A stretch of DNA of 34,687 nt from Pseudomonas fluorescens (GCF_902497895.1 NZ_CABVHQ010000062.1:1-34687); one strand, 5' to 3'; shown: positions 21,430 to 33,681, counted from the stretch's first letter. The notes: generated from the sequence alone by a model not told the origin. Numbers and translations are program-made.

Positions 21430-22782
21430 ATGAGCGCGCTCTATATGATTGTCGGCACCCTGGTTGCTCTGGGCGTGCTGGTCACCTTCCACGAATTCGG
21501 CCACTTTTGGGTGGCGCGCCGTTGCGGCGTCAAGGTTCTGCGCTTCTCTGTGGGTTTCGGTATGCCTCTGCTGCGCTGGCATGATCGTCAAGGCACAGAG
21601 TTCGTGATCGCTGCCATTCCCCTGGGTGGCTACGTGAAAATGCTCGACGAGCGCGAAGGCGACGTACCGCTCGATCAGCTTGATCAATCCTTCAATCGCA
21701 AGTCGGTTCGCCAGCGTATCGCTATAGTCGCGGCCGGTCCGATTGCCAACTTTTTGCTGGCCCTGGTGTTTTTCTGGGTTTTGGCCATGCTCGGTAGCGA
21801 GCAGGTGCGACCGGTCATTGGTAACGTAGAAATCGGCAGTATTGCTGCCAAGGCCGGGTTGAGTCCGGGCCAGGAAATCGTCGCGATCGATGGTGAGCCG
21901 ACTACGGGTTGGGCCGCAGTGAATCTGCAGCTGGTACGCAGGTTGGGCGAAAGTGGTTCCCTGCAGGTGCTGGTGCGTGAAGAAGGTTCGACCGCCGACT
22001 CGCCTCGTGAGCTGGTATTGGACAAGTGGCTCAAAGGTGCTGACGAGCCCGATCCGATTCATTCCCTGGGGATTCGTCCGTGGCGTCCGGCCTTGCCTCC
22101 GGTGTTGGCTGAGCTGGATCCGAACGGGCCGGCCCAGGCTGCCGGGCTGAAAACCGGTGACCGCCTGTTGGCGCTCGATGGCCAGGCATTGAATGATTGG
22201 CAGCAAGTGGTTGATCAGGTCCGTGTACGTCCTGAAACCAGAATTGTGCTGCGGGTCGAGCGTGACGGTGCTCAAATCGACGTCCCTGTTACTTTGGCTG
22301 CCAAGGGCAAGGCGAAAGTCGCCACCGGATACCTGGGCGCAGGGGTAAAAGCTGTCGACTGGCCACCTGCCATGATCCGCGAGGTCAGCTACGGTCCTCT
22401 GGAGGCAATTGGCGAGGGTGCTCGACGCACCTGGACCATGAGCGTCCTGACCCTTGATTCGCTAAAGAAAATGTTGTTCGGCGAGCTCTCGGTAAAAAAC
22501 TTGAGTGGACCGATAACCATTGCTAAAGTGGCGGGCGCTTCTGCCCAGTCGGGCGTCGCTGATTTCCTGAATTTCCTGGCTTATCTGAGTATTAGCCTGG
22601 GCGTTCTGAATTTGTTGCCCATTCCTGTACTGGATGGGGGGCATTTGTTGTTTTATCTGATCGAGTGGGCGCGTGGTCGTCCCTTGTCAGATCGGGTGCA
22701 GGGTTGGGGGATACAGATCGGTATCAGTTTGGTGGTCGGGGTGATGTTGCTGGCTCTGGTCAACGATCTGGGACGACTGTAA
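21430..22782 (+). CDS. rseP: Site-2 protease RseP (MucP)
   Basis: A 450-residue inner-membrane zinc metalloprotease that cuts anti-sigma factor (MucA in Pseudomonas) within the membrane and so releases the envelope-stress sigma factor AlgU. The zinc motif HEFGH is at residues 21-25 in the first helix. Two PDZ domains follow in the periplasmic part (around IAAKAGLSPGQEIVAIDGEPT and PAQAAGLKTGDRLLALDGQ), and the third metal ligand is in LDGGH in a C-terminal helix. The ATG at 21430 follows a GGAG-type site. It stands between dxr and bamA, linking envelope-stress sensing to outer-membrane assembly genes. Confidence 0.97.
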   Translation: MSALYMIVGTLVALGVLVTFHEFGHFWVARRCGVKVLRFSVGFGMPLLRWHDRQGTEFVIAAIPLGGYVKMLDEREGDVPLDQLDQSFNRKSVRQRIAIVAAGPIANFLLALVFFWVLAMLGSEQVRPVIGNVEIGSIAAKAGLSPGQEIVAIDGEPTTGWAAVNLQLVRRLGESGSLQVLVREEGSTADSPRELVLDKWLKGADEPDPIHSLGIRPWRPALPPVLAELDPNGPAQAAGLKTGDRLLALDGQALNDWQQVVDQVRVRPETRIVLRVERDGAQIDVPVTLAAKGKAKVATGYLGAGVKAVDWPPAMIREVSYGPLEAIGEGARRTWTMSVLTLDSLKKMLFGELSVKNLSGPITIAKVAGASAQSGVADFLNFLAYLSISLGVLNLLPIPVLDGGHLLFYLIEWARGRPLSDRVQGWGIQIGISLVVGVMLLALVNDLGRL

Positions 22783-22802
22783 CGCTTCGCTGAATTGCGA
22801 AT

Positions 22803-22821
22803 CTGCCGCATTTTGCGGCAG
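22803..22821 (+). terminator. Small terminator-like hairpin between rseP and bamA
   Basis: CTGCCGC/GCGGCAG pair around an ATTTT loop, followed by TTTGTTTA. It begins 21 bases after the rseP stop and ends 35 bases before the bamA ATG. It may reduce read-through into bamA. No promoter is evident between it and bamA. Confidence 0.55.
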
Positions 22822-22856
22822 TTTGTTTATTGCCAGTTGGAATAAGAAAGGACTTC

Positions 22857-25229
22857 ATGAAACGTCTGCTGCTAACTGCGGTTCTCTCCGTATTGATGAT
22901 CGCCGAAGTTCACGCTGAGTCCTTCACTATCTCTGATATTCGCGTCAATGGCCTCCAGCGGGTTTCCGCGGGTAGTGTCTTTGGTGCCTTGCCGCTGAAC
23001 GTCGGCGAGCAGGCGGACGATCGTCGCCTGGTGGAATCCACTCGTGCGTTGTTCAAAACCGGTTTCTTTCAAGATATCCAACTGGGCCGCGAAGGCAATG
23101 TCCTGGTTATTACTGTAGTCGAGCGGCCCTCTGTCGCCAGTATCGAGATCGAGGGTAACAAGGCGATCTCCACTGAAGACCTGATGAAGGGCCTCAAGCA
23201 ATCCGGTCTGGCCGAAGGCGAAATCTTCCAGCGTGCGACCCTTGAAGGGGTGCGTAACGAGCTGCAGCGCCAATACGTTGCTCAAGGCCGTTACTCGGCG
23301 ACGGTCGACACTGAAGTGGTGCCGCAGCCGCGCAACCGCGTTGCCTTGAAGGTCAATATCAACGAAGGCACGGTCGCTGCCATCCAGCACATCAACGTGG
23401 TGGGTAACACGGTCTTCCCCGATGAAGACCTGATCGACCTGTTCGAACTCAAGACCACCAACTGGCTGTCGTTCTTCAAGAACGATGACAAGTATGCCCG
23501 TGAAAAACTCTCCGGCGACCTGGAGCGTCTGCGTTCCTACTACCTGGACCGCGGCTATATCAACATGGATATCGCTTCGACCCAGGTATCGATCACCCCG
23601 GACAAGAAACACGTCTACATCACGGTCAACGTCAACGAAGGCGACAAGTACAGCGTTCGTGACGTCAAGCTGAGCGGCGACCTGAAAGTGCCTGAAGACC
23701 AGGTCAAGTCGTTGCTGCTGGTGCAGAAGGGCCAGGTGTTCTCGCGCAAGCTGATGACCACTACCTCCGAGTTGATCACCCGTCGTCTGGGTAACGAAGG
23801 CTACACCTTCGCCAACGTCAACGGCGTACCGCAGCCCCACGAGGAAGACCACACGGTCGATATCACTTTCGTGGTTGACCCGGGCAAGCGTGCCTACGTG
23901 AACCGTATCAACTTCCGTGGCAACACCAAGTCGGAAGACGAAGTACTGCGTCGGGAAATGCGTCAGATGGAAGGCGGTTGGGCTTCGACCTACCTGATCG
24001 ACCAGTCGAAAACCCGTCTGGAGCGTCTGGGCTTCTTCAAGGAAGTCAACGTCGAGACCCCGGCCGTGCCGGGCACCGACGACCAGGTCGACGTCAACTA
24101 CAGTGTCGAAGAACAAGCTTCCGGCTCGATCACCGCCAGCGTCGGTTTCGCCCAGAGCGCCGGTCTGATTCTCGGTGGTTCGATCACCCAGAACAACTTC
24201 CTGGGTACCGGTAACAAGGTCAGCGTCGGCTTGACCCGCAGTGAATACCAGACCCGCTATAACTTCGGTTATGTCGACCCCTACTGGACGGCGGATGGTG
24301 TCAGCCTGGGTTACAACGCCTTCTATCGCACCACTGACTACGACGAGCTCGATGTCGACGTTGCCAGCTATGCGGTAGACAGCCTGGGTGCCGGCGTCAG
24401 CGTCGGTTACCCGATCAGCGAGACTTCGCGTCTGACCTTCGGCCTGTCTGCGCAACAAGATGAGATCAAGACCGGTCAGTTCACCGTTGACGAGATTTTC
24501 GACTTCGTCAGCAAGGAAGGCGACAAGTATTTGAACTTCAAGGCTTCGGCCGGTTGGTCCGAGTCGACCCTGAACAAAGGCGTGCTGCCTACCCGTGGTC
24601 ACTCCCAGAGCCTGGTGCTGGAAAGCACGACGCCTGGCAGCGACCTGTCGTTCTTCAAGCTCGACTACCGCGGCCAGGTGTTCCAGCCGTTGACTGACAA
24701 CTACACCATGCGCCTGCACACACAGCTGGGTTATGGTGATGGTTACGGTTCGACCGATGGTCTACCGTTCTACGAGAACTATTTCGCCGGTGGTTTCAAC
24801 TCGGTTCGTGGCTTCAAGGACAACACCCTTGGTCCGCGTAGTACGCCTAGCCAGGGTACGAACCCAGGTACCCTCAGAGACCCGGATCAGGATACGCTGC
24901 CGTTCGGTGGTAACGTATTGATTCAAGGTGGTGCTGAGCTCCTGTTCCCTCTGCCATTCGTGAAAGATCAACGCTCGTTGCGGACCTCGCTGTTCTGGGA
25001 CGTGGGTAACGTGTTCGACAGCAATTGCAATTCGAACAAGGTCACGACTTCCGGCAAGAAGGTTGAATGCAACGACATCGGCCTTGACGGTCTGGCCAGC
25101 TCCGTCGGTGTCGGCGTGACCTGGATTACCGCGCTTGGGCCGTTAAGTTTTGCTTTGGCGATGCCGATCAAAGAACCGGATGACGCTGAGACCCAGGTGT
25201 TCCAATTCTCCCTCGGCCAGACTTTCTAA
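22857..25229 (+). CDS. bamA: Outer membrane protein assembly factor BamA (Omp85, Opr86)
   Basis: A 790-residue essential outer-membrane protein that folds and inserts beta-barrel proteins. A signal peptide (about residues 1-20, MKRLLLTAVLSVLMIAEVHA) is followed by five POTRA repeats to about residue 420 and a 16-strand barrel. The L6 signature VRGF is seen in FNSVRGFKDNTLGP, and the protein ends in phenylalanine (FSLGQTF), as expected for a barrel protein. Cys724 and Cys738 in a late extracellular loop may form a disulfide. The ATG at 22857 has AAAGGA 6 bases upstream; the frame from 22830 is rejected because it masks the signal peptide. Skp and rseP neighbours fit the role. Confidence 0.98.
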   Translation: MKRLLLTAVLSVLMIAEVHAESFTISDIRVNGLQRVSAGSVFGALPLNVGEQADDRRLVESTRALFKTGFFQDIQLGREGNVLVITVVERPSVASIEIEGNKAISTEDLMKGLKQSGLAEGEIFQRATLEGVRNELQRQYVAQGRYSATVDTEVVPQPRNRVALKVNINEGTVAAIQHINVVGNTVFPDEDLIDLFELKTTNWLSFFKNDDKYAREKLSGDLERLRSYYLDRGYINMDIASTQVSITPDKKHVYITVNVNEGDKYSVRDVKLSGDLKVPEDQVKSLLLVQKGQVFSRKLMTTTSELITRRLGNEGYTFANVNGVPQPHEEDHTVDITFVVDPGKRAYVNRINFRGNTKSEDEVLRREMRQMEGGWASTYLIDQSKTRLERLGFFKEVNVETPAVPGTDDQVDVNYSVEEQASGSITASVGFAQSAGLILGGSITQNNFLGTGNKVSVGLTRSEYQTRYNFGYVDPYWTADGVSLGYNAFYRTTDYDELDVDVASYAVDSLGAGVSVGYPISETSRLTFGLSAQQDEIKTGQFTVDEIFDFVSKEGDKYLNFKASAGWSESTLNKGVLPTRGHSQSLVLESTTPGSDLSFFKLDYRGQVFQPLTDNYTMRLHTQLGYGDGYGSTDGLPFYENYFAGGFNSVRGFKDNTLGPRSTPSQGTNPGTLRDPDQDTLPFGGNVLIQGGAELLFPLPFVKDQRSLRTSLFWDVGNVFDSNCNSNKVTTSGKKVECNDIGLDGLASSVGVGVTWITALGPLSFALAMPIKEPDDAETQVFQFSLGQTF

Positions 25230-25274
25230 GAGTCTGACCCAAGATAACGACAATGGATTTTGTAGGAGTGCATC

Positions 25275-25778
25275 GTGCGTAAGTTGACTCAATTGGTTCT
25301 CCTGGCGACAGTCCTGGTAGCGACCCCGGTATTTGCCGACATGAAAATCGCAGTGCTGAACTATCAAATGGCACTGCTGGAATCCGATGCGGCGAAAAAA
25401 TACGCCGTGGATGCCGAGAAGAAATTCGGCCCGCAGCTGAGCAAGCTGAAAAGCCTGGAAAGCAGCGCCAAAGGCATCCAGGACCGCCTGGTCAGTGGTG
25501 GCGACAAGATGGCCCAGGGCGAACGTGAACGCCTTGAGCTCGAGTTCAAGCAAAAGGCCCGTGACTTCCAGTTCCAGTCCAAGGAATTGAACGAAGCCAA
25601 AGCCGTTGCCGACCGTGAAATGTTGAAGCAGCTCAAGCCGAAACTGGACAGCGCTGTGGAAGAAGTCATCAAGAAAGGTGCTTTTGACCTGGTCTTCGAG
25701 CGTGGCGCAGTGATTGATGTCAAGCCTCAGTACGACATCACGCGCCAGGTTATCGAGCGCATGAATCAGCTGAAGTAA
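25275..25778 (+). CDS. skp: Periplasmic chaperone Skp (OmpH)
   Basis: A 167-residue periplasmic chaperone that holds unfolded outer-membrane proteins on the way to BamA. A signal peptide (MRKLTQLVLLATVLVATPVFA) is followed by MKIAVLNYQMALLESDAAKKYA and a long charged coiled-coil region that forms the tentacles of the trimer. The start is a GTG at 25275 with TAGGAG 6 bases upstream, the only start that gives a proper signal peptide. It lies between bamA and lpxD, the usual proteobacterial order. Three bases separate it from lpxD. Confidence 0.95.
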   Translation: MRKLTQLVLLATVLVATPVFADMKIAVLNYQMALLESDAAKKYAVDAEKKFGPQLSKLKSLESSAKGIQDRLVSGGDKMAQGERERLELEFKQKARDFQFQSKELNEAKAVADREMLKQLKPKLDSAVEEVIKKGAFDLVFERGAVIDVKPQYDITRQVIERMNQLK

Positions 25779-25781
25779 TCC

Positions 25782-26837
25782 ATGGCCGCGACTATAAAGC
25801 TCGGCCAGCTGGCCGAGTTCCTCGACGCCACCTTGCGTGGCGACCCGGAGAAAGAAATCACTGGGCTGGCCACTTTGCAGGAGGCTGGCCCAGCTCAGTT
25901 GAGTTTTCTGGCAAACCCCCAATACCGCAAATACCTGGCTGACAGCCGGGCCGCAGCCGTGTTGCTGAAGGCCGCTGACGCCGAAGGTTTTGTCGGCGAT
26001 GCACTGGTGGTGGCTGACCCGTACCTTGCCTATGCGCGGATTTCCCATCTGTTCGACCCCAAGCCCAAGGCCAGTGCCGGTATTCATCCGACGGCAGTCG
26101 TGGCTGAGGACGCGGTGGTCGATCCGGCCGCGAGCATTGGTGCTTTTGCAGTGATCGAAAGCGCTGCGCGGATTGCCGCCGGCGTCACGGTCGGGGCTCA
26201 CTGTTTTATCGGAGCCCGCTGTGAAATTGGCGAAGACGGCTGGCTGGCACCGCGGGTTACGCTGTACCACGACGTGCGGATCGGCCAGCGAGTGGTCATT
26301 CAGTCCGGCGCGGTGCTGGGCGGTGAAGGCTTCGGCTTTGCCAACGAGAAAGGTGTCTGGCAGAAAATTGCCCAGATCGGCGGCGTACTGGTCGGTGACG
26401 ATGTGGAGATCGGCGTGAATACCGCTATCGACCGCGGCGCGTTGGCCGATACCGTGATCGGCAATGGGGTGAAGCTCGATAACCAGATTCAGATTGCTCA
26501 CAACGTGCAGGTCGGTGATCACACCGCCATGGCGGCGTGCGTGGGGATTTCCGGCAGCACCAAAATCGGCAGGCATTGCATGCTTGCCGGTGGCGTAGGG
26601 CTGGTTGGGCACATCGAAATTTGCGACAACGTGTTCTTGACCGGGATGACCATGGTCACCCATTCGATCACCGAACCGGGTTCCTATTCGTCCGGTACAG
26701 CGATGCAACCGGCAGCCGAATGGCGCAAAAGCGCGGCACGCATCCGTCAGCTCGATGACATCGCGCGACGCCTGCGACAATTGGAAAAGCGTGTAGGGGA
26801 CGTGACCCCTGGCGGTAATGCTTCATCAGATGGCTGA
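25782..26837 (+). CDS. lpxD: UDP-3-O-(3-hydroxyacyl)glucosamine N-acyltransferase LpxD
   Basis: A 351-residue acyltransferase for the third step of lipid A synthesis, adding a 3-hydroxyacyl chain from ACP to UDP-3-O-acylglucosamine. An N-terminal uridine-binding domain is followed from about residue 100 by a left-handed beta-helix of hexapeptide repeats, and by a C-terminal helical extension (RIRQLDDIARRLRQLEKRV). The catalytic His240 lies in QIQIAHNVQVGDH, matching His239 of E. coli. The ATG at 25782 comes directly after skp. In Pseudomonas the acyl group is normally 3-hydroxydodecanoyl, but I cannot read this from the sequence. Confidence 0.97.
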   Translation: MAATIKLGQLAEFLDATLRGDPEKEITGLATLQEAGPAQLSFLANPQYRKYLADSRAAAVLLKAADAEGFVGDALVVADPYLAYARISHLFDPKPKASAGIHPTAVVAEDAVVDPAASIGAFAVIESAARIAAGVTVGAHCFIGARCEIGEDGWLAPRVTLYHDVRIGQRVVIQSGAVLGGEGFGFANEKGVWQKIAQIGGVLVGDDVEIGVNTAIDRGALADTVIGNGVKLDNQIQIAHNVQVGDHTAMAACVGISGSTKIGRHCMLAGGVGLVGHIEICDNVFLTGMTMVTHSITEPGSYSSGTAMQPAAEWRKSAARIRQLDDIARRLRQLEKRVGDVTPGGNASSDG

Positions 26838-26896
26838 TACCATTTCCATATCAAGTGTGCACAGCCGCTAGACTGCCTCCTTGATTTGCTAGAGGC

Positions 26897-26915
26897 GTGC
26901 GCGTCAATCGCGCAC
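26897..26915 (+). promoter_or_regulatory. Hairpin upstream of fabZ
   Basis: GTGCGCG/CGCGCAC form a 7-bp perfect stem with a 5-base TCAAT loop, in the 108-base gap between lpxD and fabZ. It lacks a following T run, so it is not an intrinsic terminator. It may be a leader or RNA-processing structure. This gap is the longest in the skp-rnhB series and could hold a promoter, though none is clear. Confidence 0.35.
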
Positions 26916-26945
26916 TCCCAATCTTTACATAGGCTTCCCCCCGAA

Positions 26946-27386
26946 ATGATGGACATCAACGAGATTCGCGAATACCTGCCCCACCGTTACCCGTTCCTGC
27001 TGGTGGATCGTGTAGCGGAGCTGAATGTTGAGGGCAAGTACATTCGTGCCTACAAGAATGTCAGCATCAACGAACCTTTCTTCAATGGTCATTTCCCGGC
27101 GCATCCGATCATGCCGGGCGTACTGATCATCGAGGCGATGGCTCAGGCTGCCGGTATCCTTGGTTTCAAGATGCTGGATGTGAAGCCTGCCGATGGCACC
27201 CTTTACTACTTCGTTGGTTCCGACAAGCTGCGCTTCCGCCAGCCGGTAACGCCAGGTGACCAGCTCATACTCGAAGCCAAATTCTTGAGCTGCAAGCGTC
27301 AGATCTGGAAGTTCGAATGCAGGGCTTCGGTCGACGGCAAGCCGGTCTGCTCCGCGGAAATCATCTGCGCGGAACGCAAACTATGA
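26946..27386 (+). CDS. fabZ: (3R)-hydroxyacyl-ACP dehydratase FabZ
   Basis: A 146-residue hot-dog-fold dehydratase of fatty-acid elongation. The catalytic pair is His49 (FFNGHFPAHPIMPG) and Glu63 (LIIEAMAQAAG). The start is the first of two adjacent ATGs (26946, 26949), as in the P. aeruginosa protein MMDINEIREYLPHRYPF. The stop overlaps the lpxA ATG (ATGA). FabZ competes with LpxA and LpxD for 3-hydroxyacyl-ACP, so co-translation with lpxA may help balance phospholipid and lipid A. Confidence 0.98.
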   Translation: MMDINEIREYLPHRYPFLLVDRVAELNVEGKYIRAYKNVSINEPFFNGHFPAHPIMPGVLIIEAMAQAAGILGFKMLDVKPADGTLYYFVGSDKLRFRQPVTPGDQLILEAKFLSCKRQIWKFECRASVDGKPVCSAEIICAERKL

Positions 27387-28159
27387 GTTTGATTGACCCT
27401 CGCGCAATCATCGATCCGACGGCCGTTCTGGCCGACGACGTCGAGGTCGGCCCTTGGTCGATCATCGGCGCTGGTGTGGAAATCGGCGAGGGTACAGTGA
27501 TCGGGCCGCATGTGATTCTCAAGGGCCCGACCCGAATCGGTAAGCACAACCGCATCTACCAGTTTTCCTCGGTAGGTGAGGACACGCCCGATCTGAAATA
27601 CAAAGGCGAAGAAACCCGTCTGGTGATAGGTGACCATAACGTCATCCGCGAAGGCGTGACGATTCATCGTGGAACCATTCAGGATCGTGCCGAAACGACC
27701 CTGGGCGATCACAATCTGATCATGGCCTATGCCCACATCGGTCACGACAGCGTCATCGGCAACCACTGCATCCTGGTCAACAACACCGCGTTGGCTGGCC
27801 ATGTGCACGTTGAAGACTGGGCAATTCTCTCCGGCTTTACCCTGGTTCACCAGTACTGCCATATCGGCGCCCACAGCTTTTCCGGCATGGGTACCGCCAT
27901 CGGCAAGGATGTTCCGGCTTATGTCACGGTGTTCGGCAACCCTGCCGAGGCCCGCAGCATGAATTTCGAAGGCATGCGCCGACGCGGTTTCAGCGAAGAC
28001 GCTATTCACGCCCTGCGTCGTGCCTACAAGGTGGTTTACCGCCAGGGGCTGACTGTCGATCAGGCATTGGCCGAACTGGCCGAGTCGTCTGCACAGTTTC
28101 CTGAAGTCGCCGTGTTCCGTGATTCGATCCAGTCTTCGACTCGCGGCATTACTCGTTAA
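27383..28159 (+). CDS. lpxA: UDP-N-acetylglucosamine O-acyltransferase LpxA
   Basis: A 258-residue trimeric beta-helix enzyme, the first step of lipid A synthesis: it moves a 3-hydroxyacyl chain from ACP to UDP-GlcNAc. The catalytic His121 is in AHIGHDSVIG. Residue 169, the acyl-chain ruler, is Met (SFSGMGTAIG), as in P. aeruginosa, whereas E. coli has Gly at the matching position 173. This predicts a preference for a C10 rather than C14 chain. The ATG at 27383 overlaps the fabZ stop by four bases. lpxB follows after two bases. Confidence 0.98.
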   Translation: MSLIDPRAIIDPTAVLADDVEVGPWSIIGAGVEIGEGTVIGPHVILKGPTRIGKHNRIYQFSSVGEDTPDLKYKGEETRLVIGDHNVIREGVTIHRGTIQDRAETTLGDHNLIMAYAHIGHDSVIGNHCILVNNTALAGHVHVEDWAILSGFTLVHQYCHIGAHSFSGMGTAIGKDVPAYVTVFGNPAEARSMNFEGMRRRGFSEDAIHALRRAYKVVYRQGLTVDQALAELAESSAQFPEVAVFRDSIQSSTRGITR

Positions 28160-28161
28160 TC

Positions 28162-29292
28162 ATGGCCACTTTGCGTGTAGCACTGGTGGCAGGCGAGGCT
28201 TCCGGCGATATTCTCGGCGCGGGTTTGATGCGCGCGCTCAAGGCCCGGCATCCCTCGGTTGAGTTTATTGGAGTCGGCGGTCCGCTGATGCAGGCCGAAG
28301 GCTTGACCTCCTATTTCCCGATGGAGCGCCTGGCCGTCATGGGGCTGGTCGAGGTTCTGGGGCGTTTGCGCGAGCTGTTGGCCCGGCGCAAAAAGCTGAT
28401 CCAGACATTGATCGCCGAAAAACCGGATGTATTCATCGGTATCGATGCACCGGACTTCACCCTCAATATCGAGCTCAAGCTACGCCAGGCCGGGATCAAG
28501 ACCGTGCATTACGTCAGCCCGTCAGTCTGGGCCTGGCGTCAGAAGCGCGTGCTGAAGATCCGCGAAGGCTGCGATCTGATGCTGACGCTGTTTCCGTTCG
28601 AGGCGAAATTCTACGAAGAGCAGGGGGTGCCGGTACGTTTTGTCGGACACTCGCTGGCCGATGCGATCCCGCTGCAAGCGGACCGCGCCGCGGCGCGTGC
28701 CGAGCTCGGATTGCCCGCTGGACCGCTGGTGGCGTTGATGCCGGGCAGTCGTGGCGGGGAAGTCGGCCGGCTCGGTGGGCTGTTTCTCGATGCCGCCGAG
28801 CGCCTGCGTGCCCTTCGCCCGGGTGTGCGTTTTGTCATGCCCTGCGCCAGTCCCGAGCGCCGTGTGCAACTCGAAGCGTTGCTGGCCGGCCGCGACTTGC
28901 CGCTGACCCTGCTCGACGGTCGCTCCCACCAGGCACTTGCCGCTTGCGATGCGGTGTTGATTGCTTCTGGCACCGCGACCCTGGAAGCCCTGCTGTACAA
29001 GCGGCCGATGGTGGTCGCTTATCGCCTGGCGCCGCTGACGTTCTGGATTCTCAAGCGCATGGTCAAAAGCCCTTACATCTCTTTGCCTAACTTGCTGGCG
29101 CAGCGTTTGCTGGTGCCCGAGTTGTTGCAGGACGATGCGACTGCGCAAGCCCTGGCGCAGACGTTGGCGCCATTGGTCGGGGACGGTGAAGAGCAAACCA
29201 GAGGCTTCGACGAGATTCACCGGACATTGCGTCGCGATGCCTCGAATCAGGCCGCTGAAGCGGTACTGAAGCTGATCGGCACACTACAATGA
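28162..29292 (+). CDS. lpxB: Lipid A disaccharide synthase LpxB
   Basis: A 376-residue GT19 glycosyltransferase, peripheral on the inner membrane, that joins UDP-2,3-diacylglucosamine with 2,3-diacylglucosamine-1-phosphate. Family blocks are VAGEASGDILGAGLMRAL at the N-terminus, FIGIDAPDFTLNIE, HYVSPSVWAWRQKR and LMPGSRGGEV. The middle SGTATLEALLYKRPMVVAYR is the nucleotide-sugar site. The ATG at 28162 lies two bases after the lpxA stop, and its own stop overlaps rnhB as ATGA. Confidence 0.97.
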   Translation: MATLRVALVAGEASGDILGAGLMRALKARHPSVEFIGVGGPLMQAEGLTSYFPMERLAVMGLVEVLGRLRELLARRKKLIQTLIAEKPDVFIGIDAPDFTLNIELKLRQAGIKTVHYVSPSVWAWRQKRVLKIREGCDLMLTLFPFEAKFYEEQGVPVRFVGHSLADAIPLQADRAAARAELGLPAGPLVALMPGSRGGEVGRLGGLFLDAAERLRALRPGVRFVMPCASPERRVQLEALLAGRDLPLTLLDGRSHQALAACDAVLIASGTATLEALLYKRPMVVAYRLAPLTFWILKRMVKSPYISLPNLLAQRLLVPELLQDDATAQALAQTLAPLVGDGEEQTRGFDEIHRTLRRDASNQAAEAVLKLIGTLQ

Positions 29293-29930
29293 GTAAAATA
29301 AAGATGCAGTTGGGGTTGGATTTCACCTTGGTCGCCGATGCTGAAGATCTGGTTGCAGGTGTCGATGAAGTCGGTCGCGGCCCGTTGTGCGGTGCCGTGG
29401 TAACAGCAGCGGTGATTCTTGATCCGCGCCGGCCGATTCTCGGCCTCAACGATTCGAAGAAGCTCACTGAAGCCCGTCGCGAGAAGCTTTACGACGAAAT
29501 CTGCGAAAAGGCCCTGAGCTGGTGCATCGCTCGTGCTGAAGTCGAGGAAATCGACCAGCTGAACATTCTGCATGCCACCATGCTGGCCATGCAGCGCGCG
29601 GTGGAAGGGCTGAGCATCACACCGAAACTGGCGATGATCGATGGCAATCGTTGCCCGAAACTGTCGATGCAGGCCGAAGCGGTCATCCAGGGTGATGGCA
29701 AGGTGCCGGCAATTGCTGCGGCTTCGATCCTGGCCAAAGTCAGCCGTGACCGTGAAATGGCTGCTTTCGAATTGATTTATCCTGGCTACGGCATTGGCGG
29801 GCACAAAGGCTATCCGACGCCTGTACATCTGGAAGCTCTGGCCCGCCTGGGGCCGACGCCGATTCATCGACGCTCTTTCGCTCCGGTGCGGCTGGCTTAT
29901 GAGGCCCTCGAAGGCTTGATCAAGGTTTAG
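29289..29930 (+). CDS. rnhB: Ribonuclease HII
   Basis: A 213-residue RNase H type 2 that cuts 5' of ribonucleotides in DNA and removes RNA in RNA-DNA hybrids. Catalytic Asp26-Glu27 lie in AGVDEVGRGPLCG, with a further Asp in MIDGNRCPKL and the C-terminal HKGYPTPVHLEALARLGPTPIHRRSF block. The start at 29289 overlaps lpxB (ATGA); an alternative ATG at 29304 (MQLGLDF) would match the shorter Pseudomonas form I recall. The ribosome binding sites for both are weak. It is the last gene of the lpx series and is followed by a terminator-like hairpin. Confidence 0.95.
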   Translation: MSKIKMQLGLDFTLVADAEDLVAGVDEVGRGPLCGAVVTAAVILDPRRPILGLNDSKKLTEARREKLYDEICEKALSWCIARAEVEEIDQLNILHATMLAMQRAVEGLSITPKLAMIDGNRCPKLSMQAEAVIQGDGKVPAIAAASILAKVSRDREMAAFELIYPGYGIGGHKGYPTPVHLEALARLGPTPIHRRSFAPVRLAYEALEGLIKV

Positions 29931-29954
29931 TCAACAGGCTGATGTTTTGCTCAG

Positions 29955-29974
29955 GGCCCGGTACAATCCGGGCC
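29955..29974 (+). terminator. Hairpin between rnhB and dnaE with a -10-like loop
   Basis: GGCCCGG/CCGGGCC form a 7-bp GC stem, followed by TTGTCGTTTTC, so it can act as an intrinsic terminator for the lpx-rnhB transcript. The 6-base loop is TACAAT, a fair -10 box, 39 bases before the dnaE ATG. A promoter for dnaE may overlap it. No good -35 is seen at the right distance. Confidence 0.5.
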
Positions 29975-30005
29975 TTGTCGTTTTCGAGTTCTACACAGGA
30001 TCACT

Positions 30006-33527
<3,522 letters not shown>

Positions 33528-33681
33528 CGGTCAGGTGCCGTTCTTTGCCATTAATGAGCGCGCCCTGATCTCGACCAGGATTTTTAATCTCGACCTGAAC
33601 GCGCCTGTCCCTTAAGGTAGGGCGCGAATAGACAACCGGCCGGCCCAAGCTCCCTTGGACGTCGACCCAAGACGGACGCCT

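Noticed and set aside
22872..24719. A 615-codon open frame on the minus strand opposite bamA
   Set aside because: Shadow of bamA; the sequence is low-complexity V/D/G-rich, as expected from reversed biased codons, and it has no ribosome binding site.
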